A DNA stretch of 64,000 bases, taken from Simmondsia chinensis. Its lineage: Eukaryota; Streptophyta; Magnoliopsida; Caryophyllales; Simmondsiaceae. This document shows, piece after piece, positions 22,901 to 33,600 of the stretch (position 1 is the stretch's first letter; each line of letters opens with the position of its first letter). The stretch lies in the NCBI GenBank assembly GCA_018398585.1, contig JAGTTD010000016.1:29125212-29189211 (forward strand), given 5' to 3'. Under the pieces are notes generated by a model. The model worked only from the letters and a program-made list of their open reading frames with translations, had not been told where the DNA came from and did no database searches. The position numbers were made by a program, and so were the translations under genes.

Positions 22901-25900
22901 TTTGGAAGCAGAAATGTAACAGCTCACGCAACTAATGTTAAATAAAGCGTGACGGTTCACCCTGCAAGGCACTGACAGAATGATATTTCAAAAAGATTAT
23001 GTAAAGGCAATATTACAACAGCCTTCATATTGTATACATATTGCATTTTATTTATCAAAACATATATGTATTTTAAAAACTACCAACAGTACAACTTGAG
23101 TTGTTTATTCCATTGGCCAATGTTTGTACGTTTATTCAAATTAGTCTATCACCTTCAATTTTGTTTAAAATATCCATAACATTTGAGAGTTCATATAAAT
23201 TTGTCCCTTGTCTTCTTTTTGTTTAAAATAGTCCATCATGTCTTATTATATGCCAAAATTGGTCCCTCATCTTTTAGCTTTTCTCTGTTATAGTTCACCA
23301 AATGAGGGCCAATCTTGTCATGAAATAAAACACTAAAGACTATTTTAAACCCAACAAAAGATGAAGAACCGATTTGAACAAACTTTTTAAAAAATAGGGA
23401 CTATTTTGAATAAAAGAAAAAAATGAGAAATCAGCAAAAACAAATTTACAAATGTTAAGGACCAACAAAGTCAATAGCTCTGCAAAAACTTAGGCTATTC
23501 ATTCAATGTTTACCAAACTTAAGACTTAAAAGCAACTTATGGTCCTTTACAAAACCTATTTATCAACACATTCAAATCCAAATCCATTCATAACCCGACT
23601 TTTTACATCTAAATCCATCATAAAATCAACCGCAAACAACAATTTCATTCCATTCACCGTAGCAGACACCACAATAACGAAAAGCTTCAAGAAGTTGTCA
23701 GACAAATAAGAAGAATGCAAATAAGTACCGGACAAGCAATGATGTTTCACGTTAGATGATCAGCAAAATGGAAGAAACCCCTTCTCGCTCAACACACACA
23801 CAAATAGGGCAAGGAGGGAGAGAGGAACACAAAAGAGGAGGGAAGATTGTTGACCTGAAATATTGCCACAATTGCCGCATCAACGTGATCTGACTCACTG
23901 CACACAGTATAGAATACATCAACAGGAAACTGCCGCCCTTGAACATGAACAGCTCTTGCCCCATCAAAGTACCCAGAGAAAACTCGTGCATCTAGACTGG
24001 CGGACATAATTATTAACTTTAATGGAAGGAACTTCATGGTTCGGCATCGTTTTAGTGTATTGACATGCTGTGCACCATCTTCTTCTTCTGGTAATGTTCC
24101 ATTATTTGCCTTTACACTGCTAGTATTTACATAACCGTTGGTTTGAGATCTTGCTTTCTGTACTTTCTTCAACAACCCGAGCAGCACATCAGTGTGGACT
24201 GTTCTCTCGTGGGCTTCATCAACGATAATCACCGAGTACTTTGAAAGGTACGGATCTAATAACGCTTCCCTAAACATAAGTCACAGCTCCCATCAGATCA
24301 CAGTAAGTCACGATATGGAATTAAATAAAGGCTATTAGGCTACATAATGGATTTTGATTTAGTCATGACATGATTAGTCATCACACAATGGTACTTTTTA
24401 AACGGCGTTTGTCATGCATATTTATTGCATTTCATCTTGCTATAACATATTTGTAACGTATTTATACATTAAAGATTATTAGACGAGTACAACAATTGGA
24501 GATCATATGACTCTTCATTCAAATTTTTGCAAACATTTGAAAAACCAAATGTGATTGTTGCGATGTTTTATAAAACACTAGCAAAAAAATCAATAATGAC
24601 CGTTACACAAGCAAACCAGTATTCAGTTCCACAATCAAGCCAGGAGACAAAGTTAGCGGATAAATCATAACTAACAAATATATCATATATTCAAACATAG
24701 TGATGACATCCTTGCTTCAGGTCAAGAGTTAAACTTCAACCACTGCCTTCTTTTTCCTCCCTTTTCTCTTCAGACCAGCACGGCCTCATCTAATTATGTA
24801 CTGAACTCATGTAAATCCTCCACCACAAGCATACACCTTGAACTTTTAAAAATCCATGCAGTCGCTAAATAAAGCAATAAAAGAAATATGTAGTCAAGTA
24901 AATGACTCAAACTTAGAAATCTGAAACACCCAACAACCACAGAAATTTCTAAATAAGCTTAGATCTACCAGTAATATGATATCACCTAGAATCATCCATG
25001 CATCATACGTACTAAATACATATTGGTGTCCAAACTAGTAAAACTTCCATTTAGTACACAGTATGACAATTGATATACGCAATCAAACTTGCACACTTAG
25101 TTCAGGGAAGCAATCTACCTCAGTAACAATCCATCTGTCATATATTTAATCCTTGTTGAGTTGGAAGTCCTGTCCTCAAATCTGATGGAGTATCCGACTC
25201 GCTGCCCTAGTTGCACCCCACATTCTTCAGCCACCCTTTCCGCCACACTAGTGGCAGCCACACGCCTAGGCTGAGTGACCCCTATGAGCTTCCCATCACG
25301 ACAAAACCCGGCCTTGAAGAGAAACTGTGGCAATTCTGTAGTAATATGGTTGTTCGTAGAAACAATGTATAATGAGCTGACAAAAATTTACTAATAAACT
25401 AAGCAAGAACATGAACCAAGCTATTTATAACATCAAATAAATGATAACTACTACTTCCGCAGTCGGAATTTTCAGTCAAAATTTTACTTACGGGTAGTTT
25501 TTCCGCTTCCAGTTTCACCAACTACAATTAGTGTTTGATTATTGCTAACCTCTGCCACAAGCCGCTTCTCAACTATAAAACCCAGTAGAACAAAAACAAA
25601 AGCAGAAAGTTATATCAATTGCAAAAAGACTATTCAATCAAAGCTAAGAAATATACCAAAATTATTAATAGCTAGGGGTCAATTGAGAGTCAATTCGTAA
25701 TAAGGCTCTGTAGGGTTCAATAGAAAAACAATTTTCACAAGTATATTTTGAACTAAAAGTATACTTTTCTTAAAAGTCCTTTTTGTCTAGCTAAAAAAAT
25801 GTTTTCATTTCATAAATTTGTATGAGGCTCAAACTTGGGCAAATTAGGTTGGAGTCAAGCATATGACGTGAGATCATGACGGAAAATACTTTGTAAGTGA

Positions 25901-26296
25901 AAATGTTTTCCCCCTTTCATGGAGAAGAAATCAATTTTCCCTCAATGAAGGAAAATATTTTCCGCATTCGTGGTTGTTGCTATCAAGTTACGCAAAGATA
26001 TAATGGAATTGAGACAAAACATATTTTCTGTCAAGATACACAGAGCCTAAGACATGAACTGGAGAGAGATATAGCTCAAGAATAAGACCTGCGGCTATTG
26101 GAAGAGATCGACGCTGGTCCGCAATCTTTTTCCTCCTGTAATTTCATTGGAGCTCAAGTTACTAATCATGAGAGAGATAGAGAGCGAGCTAAACAGAAGT
26201 AAGAGTATAGCAACAAGAATAGGACCTCTACCTTTGATCAATGAAAGAGGTATCATTATTGAATTGATGATTATCTGTATTTGCCATTGATGGCAT
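16965..26296 (-). CDS. RID1: DEAH-box RNA helicase, RID1/DEAH10 (DHX33-like), 12 exons, 707 aa
   Basis: ATP-dependent 3'-5' RNA helicase of the DHX33 type; by family knowledge nuclear, acting in pre-mRNA splicing or ribosome biogenesis. Exons: 26296-26232, 26135-26089, 25572-25492, 25335-25119, 24269-23855, 22854-22651, 21127-20967, 19641-19456, 19274-19043, 18200-17998, 17800-17666, 17142-16965. All junctions are GT-AG and in phase (2124 bp). Motifs: Walker A GETGSGKT (56-63), [12 protein letters not shown] (154-157), SAS (226-228), [17 protein letters not shown] (347-354), QRSGRAGR (395-402); then the winged-helix/HA2 region ([19 protein letters not shown]) and OB-fold ([20 protein letters not shown]). 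RID1 is preferred over DEAH2/DHX15 because of the acidic insert before [11 protein letters not shown] and the [10 protein letters not shown] context. Start MPSMAN chosen because it resembles plant orthologues. Motif V has Ala where Thr is usual. Introns host a hAT MITE and two retroposons. Confidence 0.95.
17143..17665 (-). other. RID1 intron 11
   Basis: 523 bp between exon 11 (donor ACAT/GTATGT) and exon 12 (acceptor GGCAG/GG). No element could be delimited within it. Confidence 0.85.
18331..18564 (-). mobile_element. 5S rRNA-headed SINE, copy E (subfamily II), in RID1 intron
   Basis: Minus strand begins ACCAAAGAGGGCACCAACAT, continues with the 5S-like block (GATCCCTTTAGAACTCCG, AAGTTAAGCGTGCTTGGGCG) and the LINE-type tail, ending GGGTATGTTCCTTTTCC. 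It lies in the RID1 intron between exons 9 and 10, same strand as the gene. Target duplication not recognised. Confidence 0.9.
18860..18960 (+). mobile_element. tRNA-derived SINE head
   Basis: AGTGAGCTGGTAAAGG (A-box-like) and GCAATCGAATCAT (B-box-like) about 35 bp apart, followed by a 'ggggaaaggggttc' body. In the RID1 intron, antisense to the gene. Boundaries uncertain. Confidence 0.45.
20089..20692. mobile_element. hAT-like MITE in RID1 intron
   Basis: Perfect 17-bp terminal inverted repeat CAGTGTATAAAAAGGCG / CGCCTTTTTATACACTG and an 8-bp target duplication with one mismatch (GTTGAGGT 20081-20088, GTTAAGGT 20693-20700). CAGTG-type ends plus 8-bp duplication fit the hAT superfamily. Sub-terminal GC-rich short repeats (GAGGCGAGGC, AAGGCACGCC, CCTTGCGCCTAGG) would bind a transposase or fold. 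The interior is AT-rich and non-coding, so the element is non-autonomous. Confidence 0.9.
21609..21733 (+). mobile_element. RTE-tail retroposon, 5'-truncated, copy F (subfamily II end)
   Basis: Starts inside the body (CAGGTTGGGGGCACTAG), contains GGAAGGCTGCTTACATCTG and ends ATATGTTCCTTT, as in subfamily II 5S-SINEs. Lies in RID1 intron 6. No clear duplication. Confidence 0.85.
23100..23475. mobile_element. MITE with TTCAAATTAGTC / GGACCAATTTTG blocks
   Basis: The left half ('gtttattcaaattagtc', 'tgtttaaaatagtcc') recurs inverted in the right half ('gggactattttgaataaa', 'ttacaaatgttaaggacc'). Same family as 37333-37565 and 43681-44060. In RID1 intron 5. Confidence 0.6.
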
Positions 26297-26454
26297 CCTT
26301 CTCAGTTTGGTACTCGGCAGCACAGAGCTCTGTTAATAAAATACGGTATAGAAATTAAACTGAATCTAATACGTATGTGTACTACTCGGCTATTTATACG
26401 AAAAATCAAAAAAAACTACACCGAAATCAGTATTTAGAAAAGAAAGGAGTTATT

Positions 26455-26800
26455 TACACCAAAAGTCTCTTTACTTTGCTTATTGTGTCAATATAGCCCC
26501 TCTAAATTATATATTGTGTCATTTTAGTCCTACGGCCAAATCAAAGTTAAGTTAATAACTTTTAATGGCACAATCACTTTAAATGCAAGTAACTCTCTAC
26601 AAATCCATCCGTTAACCCAATTTGATCCCACCCATAGCCAAACCATTAAAAGTTTTCATCAACTTAACATAATTTCACCCTAATGACCAAATTGACACAA
26701 TTGTACATAGACTAGATTGACACAAATTTAAAAACAATAACTAAATTGACACAATGAGCAAAATATAAAGACCTTAGGTTGAATACCCCAAAAGGAAAAT
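26455..26800. mobile_element. MITE of the GGGTTATTTACACC family
   Basis: 'gttatttacaccaaaagtctc' with the family's 'ctaaattgacacaatgagc' and 'gtgtcaatatagcccc' blocks in opposite halves. Upstream of the RID1 coding start. Confidence 0.65.
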
Positions 26801-27290
26801 CAGAGTTGCCTGACTGCCAACACCTACGCTCAACCGTGGACCCTCGTAAGGAATATGGAAGGGTAGAAAATTGACACAAACCGAAATTGTAATACACAGA
26901 AATTAACTAATAAACAGTAAATCGATAAAACTAAAGAGATAAGCAAGAAGAATAGAATAACATCAATTCTCATTGGTGTTTTTGTAACACAATCTCCATC
27001 CCTATTCATACAATTTGTCTCCTCTCCTCAGGCCGAGCCAGGCCGGACCTGCTTGACCTCCTATTGGGCTACCCTATTACTCCCGGCCCATAAACCTATT
27101 TGGACACGTGTCCAAAATCAAACCCCTAACACCAAAATCTGATAGAAGACGGTTGAATTTTGAATGTGGAAGTTCGCAGGTGCAGTGGTCAAGTTAGATG
27201 GGCAAGGAATAAAACTGTTACAAACCAAATCCAACCAATCGAAACCACTCAATCCCACCACAAAATGAAGCAATCAAACACTCAATTAAC

Positions 27291-27480
27291 CAAATCTAAA
27301 GTATATTGTATTGGATATTAGAAGATATAAAAGTAAAGATAAGATTTATATAGTAAATGGGAACATAAGGAGAGATAAGAGACATAGACTCAAGAGCGAC
27401 AGACCTAGAGAGAGAGAGAGAGACGAGAGAGCTCAAATTAATTCATCTAGATTCTTACTTTATACTAGAGGCCCCCATTT
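27291..27480 (-). repeat. LTR-like fragment
   Basis: Minus strand contains CTCTATAAATGGGGGCCTC (TATA-like), a long CT-rich leader and a 47-bp segment (27291-27337) that recurs inverted at 30988-31034 with about 3 mismatches. This looks like a promoter/R-region piece of an LTR or another repeat; ends not delimited. Confidence 0.4.
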
Positions 27481-27539
27481 ATAGAGTTACCCTTATTTAA
27501 CAATAGAGAAATAGGACGTAAAAGTGGCTAAGGGTAAAT

Positions 27540-27830
27540 CCTTACCCCCATTTGGCAACCTTTACCCCTATTACTTCATTTTCTTTAATCCCTAAATTAC
27601 AGGTAAAATGGGATAAGATAAACTTTTAATAAATTTTAAAAAATTTTGCCCTTATTTATACTATAGCTCTCTTTAGTCTTACCTCTTTATTCAATTGTTA
27701 AATAAGAACAACTAATTTACTCATTTTTACTCTTACCTCTCTTAATTTAATATATTCAAATAAGGGTATAATTTTACCTTATTATCCTCCTCTTTACCCC
27801 CTTTACTCAGTTGCCGAACAAGGCATGAGG
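27540..27830. mobile_element. MITE of the TTTGGCAA...TTACCCC family
   Basis: 'cttacccccatttggcaacc' at left and 'ctcagttgccgaacaaggca' at right, with inverted 'ttacctcttatttaa' and 'ttaaataagaacaac' blocks. A second copy is at 44565-45063. Confidence 0.6.
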
Positions 27831-27934
27831 AGAGGAGTATAGTTATTAGTTAGAATAAAAGACTAGGTCCATTTATTAATACATAAACTACCTCTCACTT
27901 AACAATTATATTTTGGATTATATCATATACTCAC

Positions 27935-28075
27935 CTGATGACGGAGGGGCGGCGGAGGAGCGCGGGCTGACGGTGGTCCGGTGTGGAGGTTGCGGCGAGT
28001 AATAGGTTTGCTATGGTTAGGGTTTTGAAGACGAATTGTTATTTGAATGTACGGTATAAATTTCATGTTTAACGA
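27935..28075 (-). other. Candidate upstream exon of RID1 (5' UTR or N-terminal extension)
   Basis: GC-rich island on the minus strand ending in a strong donor CATCAG/GTGAGTAT at 27935. A matching acceptor TTAACAG/AGCTCTG begins at 26329, 33 bp before the RID1 ATG. Spliced together, the frame is open and in phase with MPSMAN, giving a Pro/Arg-rich extension (residues such as HTGPPSARAPPPPLRHQ, then SSVLPSTKLRR). More likely a 5' UTR exon, because MPSMAN resembles the usual start. Confidence 0.5.
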
Positions 28076-28079
28076 GCGG

Positions 28080-28103
28080 TTTTTTTTTTTTTTTTTTTTT
28101 TGA
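28080..28103. repeat. Poly-T tract
   Basis: Homopolymer of about 22 T residues. Confidence 0.9.
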
Positions 28104-28149
28104 ACATTATGAGCGGTATTTTTTGTCCTCAAAATTTTTTGAGTTTTTT

Positions 28150-28665
28150 TAATGAAAATCATATATATTTTAGATACAGTTTTAAAAAATTATTAACTTT
28201 TAAAATTTTTTAAAATCACACTTAAACTTTTTAAAAAAATTTTAATATCATACATAATGCTAACACTGTTAATTTTTCATTAGATGCAACGCCACGTTTT
28301 GGATATAAATGCATCAAAATACTAAATTTAATTTAATTTAATTAAATTATATTAAATAATATATTTTGTAAAATTATCCTTTACCTTTAAATTTATAAAA
28401 TTATTAAAGGTTTGGCATGCTACTATAACCTTTTGGCCCAAAAAATTTAGAAGTATTTTTTATTTATAAAGTTATTTATAATTCATTGATAAAAAAACAA
28501 ATTTTGTTAAGGATAGTTTAGTAATTTCATATTTATTTTAAAGAAAAAATTAGTGGTGTCAGAATTAGGTGTGAGATTAAAATTTTTTAAAAAATTTAGA
28601 CGTGACTTTAAAAAATTAAAAAAGTTAGGTAATTTTTTAAAGTCGCACCTAAAATATAAATAATT
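28150..28665. mobile_element. Palindromic MITE (ATTTTAGGTGCGACTTT family)
   Basis: The left arm 28150-28260 and the right arm 28555-28665 are inverted repeats over roughly 100 bp (TATATTTTAGATACAGTTTT versus TATATTTTAGGTGCGACTTT). A partial relative lies at 58370-58500. Confidence 0.7.
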
Positions 28666-28669
28666 TTCA

Positions 28670-29690
28670 GTAAATAAATTCAAATTTTTGAGTTTTTTTT
28701 CTACTTCTATTTAAAGGTTGAAAAATAAGTTATACTTTTTAACAAAAATATGTTTTTTTACTTAACTGAGCATCCTTCAAATTTTAGAAAGGTTCCCCCC
28801 CCGGGGGATTTCGTTAAAAGAAGCAATTTGAAACATAAATTGGTGTGTGAAGAGAGGCGGAGGAAAAAAAAAATTAAATTTAAATTATTTATATAAAATA
28901 ATTTTAATATATAAATTTATATTTTAGCTATTTATTAATTAAATATCTGTTACATTTTTATTGTTATTTGATGGGTACCTAAATAATGAGATGAAGGTAA
29001 AGTTCTAATTTTTTGAACAATTTCATGTATATTCACTTTTTTTACTCTTATTTCTTTATTTAATTGTTAAATAAAAGTAACTTATATATATATATTTTTT
29101 TTGGTCATCAGTTCTTTTTATTAAATATATCTAATAGCTGCGTACTTTTTTTTCTCCCTTTTTTTTTTTAGCTCTAACATGTTATTTGAAAAACCTCAAC
29201 TCATACAATGACCCACACAACATAAAACACAATTAAATCAAAAATTCTTTAGGGAGTGGTTTAAGGGATGAATCAAATTCCAAACCTTTTAGCCTAAATT
29301 AACAATCTTTCCTCTTACTTGCCTCTTATCACTAAGGCAAAACCTTAGTCGATTAATAGATGACAAATTGAGTGTCAATAGGTAAAAAATGTAATACTAT
29401 CAATTTATATGTAGTATTCTTTATGATTTTTAGTTTTTAGAACATTTAAAAATAGTTGCTACAATTTTTTTTTTCTTTTTGGTTTTCTTATTTTTTTTAG
29501 TTGTTTACTCAAACTATAAAGAAAAAGTTAAAAGTCAAAAATCAAAAATAAATAAAAAAAACCTAAAATCCAGTTTTTAGTTTAATAGAAACAAAAACTA
29601 CAAATTAAATGATATCAAATAAATCCTAAATTGATTTTTTTTAAGTGATAAATCAGAGGTCAATACATAAACAAGTCCAGTTCAATCATA
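28670..29690. other. AT-rich intergenic DNA
   Basis: T-rich tracts and a weak inverted segment at 29400-29620 ('agtttttagaacattt', 'aaaatccagtttttag'). Nothing else supportable. Confidence 0.4.
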
Positions 29691-30330
29691 TTCGGTAAGA
29701 AAACTGACAAGCTGAATCATCATATTCTGCATAGTTTATTAGAGCTCGAAAATAGCTTGTTAATGACTCGTAAGGGAATTTTAATGAATCGATGAAATTC
29801 ATTAGCGGCTCACTAAAAAACATGTTTGTTATAATGTTTTAGTCGATAGTGAATCAGTAACGACCTGCCAATAACTTAAACAATTAGACTGGACATTAAT
29901 CTCCATTCAAGAGCAAGGTTAATTCACTAACAAACTGGACTTGGCTCAATTATACTAATAAGCCAAATTAAATCAACAATAAAACATACTAAAATCTTAT
30001 TGAACCAACTTAGAGAACAGAACACTTTTGTAAAAGTAATTTCAGTAGTGATATATTTGTCCTAAAAATTTTGGTTCGTTCTTGTTTTCACTTTAAAAGA
30101 GTAGTATTATTTGTCCACTTTTACTTAAAACATAAAACAATTTATAGGACTTTCCTTTCCAAGACAAATACTCTCAATTATAGAAAACGAAAAGTAGGTT
30201 GATTGAATACGGTTTTAAGGCTCAACTCAAGCTCTAACTATGTTAAGACTCATCAAGCTCGACTTTAAATAATGGGGGATTGAGTTTTTCTCGCCCTTTG
30301 TTCGAGCGAATAGTCTAACAACTAACACTA
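29690..30330. repeat. AGCTCG/GCTCAA-rich degenerate repeat
   Basis: Same sequence style as 15180-15440 and 61375-61790. No coding frame. Confidence 0.45.
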
Positions 30331-30685
30331 AACCTGACAGCTCACATTAATTTCCATAAATCATTTTTAAAATGATAAGTAAGTGGTACAATATTGCTCT
30401 AAGTAGGACCACTAACATCCAAAAAGGGGAAAAATTGAGCTTTTAAACTAAGACAAAACCTCATTTTACGGAGTAAATAACTTAACAACTATACTAAATC
30501 CAACAACTTACCCAGATTTTTTGCAGTAGCTTGGGGATTGACATTCAACATCAGGCCACAAAAAATTGAAGTGCAAATGCCAACTACTTTGAATTGTCCA
30601 GCTGATTTGTCAGTGAACCACAAATTTATTTTGTGTGTTGATGCGTTAGGTAAAGCTGTTACGAGCAACTATGCTTGATGCGGTT

Positions 30686-33600
30686 CTAAGATTCGCTCGA
30701 CAACTTGGAGATGATGACACTTCCTGCGGATGCTTGGTTTGCAGCTCGGTTGCTTCCAAAATTCATTCGATTTGATTCCCGCGCTATCCTCGAACCGAAC
30801 TGAACCAAAATGCAAGTATTTATGTGTATACTCCTTTGGAATCCAGTAAATATTTCCATACAGAAAATGTAACCCCTTGAGGAAGAAAATGCAAAATAAA
30901 AATCAAATCACAGTTTTCAGTCATGTAATGTCATGGTAGTGGGTATTATGGCCATAATACAATGTATTTCAACGATCGTGTTGGGTCTTTACTTTTATAT
31001 CTTCTAATACCTGATACAATATACTTTAGATTTGTTTAAAAAAAACGATCGTGTTGGGGATTTTAAGGGACAGAAGTTGCTTTCTAAATCTTTCATTTAT
31101 AAAATTTAATAAAGGCATAGGTATTACTAGGAAAATAGGGGGTTTATTTACTAGGTACTAATGCAACCGGATCCCATTAAAACTTCGAAGTTAAGCGTGC
31201 TTGGGCAAGAGTAGTACCAGGATGGGTGACCTCCTGGGAAGTCCTCGTGTTGCCAACTCTATAAGGTTAGGAGTCCTCGTAAATAGCCTCTCGGTAGGGT
31301 TACACCCTGAAGGGGTAAGGCTGTATCCACCCCTTCCAAACCCCGCTTATGCGGGAGCCCTTGAGATACTGGGTCTGTTGTTGTTGTTGGACTTACTAGG
31401 AAAACAATGTGACTAATAGAGAATAATAACTACAAAACTGCACCAATAATAACATTGCCTTTAAAAAGAGAGCCGTATGATCATTAATTTTTATGTCCAT
31501 TTGGTAGTTTTTTAGCACATAAACACATTTATATATGTCTTACTTCACTACAAAACTACTGCTACATAACAGCCAGTCAAGCAACAGCGTCGCAGCGAGT
31601 GCAAAAGTCGTTATTATATTATGTGATGTAACAATCTTTATTTGACTCCATACAATCCAATAAAACAGATGGCTGCATATGCAAGGCTCTCTAATTAAAG
31701 TGGAGTTTACAGAGAGTCAGATATATGCGTGTAAATCTAGTATGAATTCGTTTAAATCTAGCAATGTTCAAGATAAAACAGATGCATCTGAAGAGAAAAA
31801 GCTACTCGTGAAAGAAAACAAAGCACGTTAGGAAAAGGACAGCTTAGTGCACAAAACTCTATCGCCAAAGTCAGGTTTGGTATGGTCATATTATGTGTAC
31901 GGTTTTTACCTTCATTTTTGAGGAGAAACTATTTTAAAGATTTGAAACTATAAGCACAAGTATTATAGAACCACCCTATCGATTACACCGAGGCATAGCA
32001 ACCCCACCAAATAAAATAAATTGAAAAATATTGTAGAGACCCATGAAATATTTGTTGAAATTAAAGTGACAACCTGAAGTTTTTAAGTCAACCCCTTGGG
32101 TTTGTATGATTCGATCCTCAATTGCAATTCAAATCACCACTTGATTATAGATTTAGACCCGACACTCATATCATTGCTGTACAAATGACTTTGGCCGCTT
32201 AGTAGAAGATCTAATTACTACAACACAATAATTTTGGGGTGTCCTTAACGAAATCGAAGGTGCAAGAGGTCGCTGTAGTTTTAAGTAGGACCAGTCTCAA
32301 GATTTTGGAATCCAAAGGAAATTTATTCGCTGGGCCTTTTTTGGCAACTGAGCTATCCAAGCTAGCTTAAGCTCATCCATCTCAAGTGACCCACTTTATA
32401 TTATAGTATCAGCTAATACTTGAGTTTGTTATATTATAAAAATATTACACACAGGTTCTTATTTCTCCAATTATGAATGATGATAAGCAATAGAAGCACA
32501 CTGATAACATAGCTAAGTTTTAAAAAGGACTCCTAATAAATTGAGGCCCCAAACAACCGCTTAAGTTGCTTAAACTCTTGAGAGGCCCTTGTTTTTCAGG
32601 GCGTCTCTACATTATTCATCCACTTTAAAAAGTCAAAGATACAGCAATGAGCGGAGCAGTCGGTTGGAGGCAAATACCTGAATGGCTCTTTTGGGCTGAA
32701 CTGCTGCTTCATGTAAGCCCAGCAATCGTGCAACCTTAACACACAGAAACAAATAATTAACTGTCGCTTTGCAAGTACTCCAGGAAATTAGATTTTCCCG
32801 CAGGTACGCAGAATTAGAGATTCCAATCTGAGACCGTTCATCTTAGGGCCTCAACTTGGATAGCAATCTATATTGGATCTTGGATCTTGACCTCATTGCA
32901 TTGGCACCAGGACCGGGTGCATATGAATCACTTTGATGGTTGTAACAGTTGTTAACATGTAGGGAGGCAAACACATTACAAGTATATTTTAATGAATAAG
33001 ATACCATAAATAGGCATCCTGGGAGTTATAAGCGGCATGCAATTGCGTGATCACTAGCTCAAAATCTGTTGCATCCACTATTTACATAACAATGCTGATG
33101 ATAATTTGACGCAATGGGGAAAGAGAACTTGGGTTCTATTTGGTATGGTTTTTTTTGGTTTGTAGTTTTGGGTTTTTTTAGAAACTAAAAGGGCAATTTT
33201 GGAAACAATTTTTTGTGGTTTTTAATTTCTTATTTTTAACTTTTTTTTTTTCCCTATTTTGACTAAAAACTAAAAATATAAACTACAAACTAGAAAAACT
33301 AGTTTTCAAAACCTGGTTTTTGGTTCCTCAAGAACCAAAAAACTGCAAATTGAAAACAAGACAAAACAAACCCTTAAAACATAAAGATCAATGTCAGAAA
33401 GTAGCAATGAAAATGAAATGGGCAAAAGAAAAACCAACCTCTCTAAGGATCTTCTTATCGCCGATGCCAATAGGCTGATCAAGGTTAGCAATCTCCCAGA
33501 GAGGAAGCTCTAGCAAAATCCTTATAACATCCTCATCCAAGAATGGAAATCTAGCCTGAAGACAACAAAACACTTACTGGTTAAGACAGGAAATACAACA

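Noticed and set aside
23752..24277. Several separate small genes for helicase pieces
   Set aside because: They join by GT-AG introns in phase into one 707-codon DEAH helicase.
31201..31416. Short open frames beginning [15 protein letters not shown] and similar (also 59079-59288, 61032-61220, 63635-63919)
   Set aside because: They are translations of the 5S/SINE sequence itself; the recurring peptide only reflects repeat copies.
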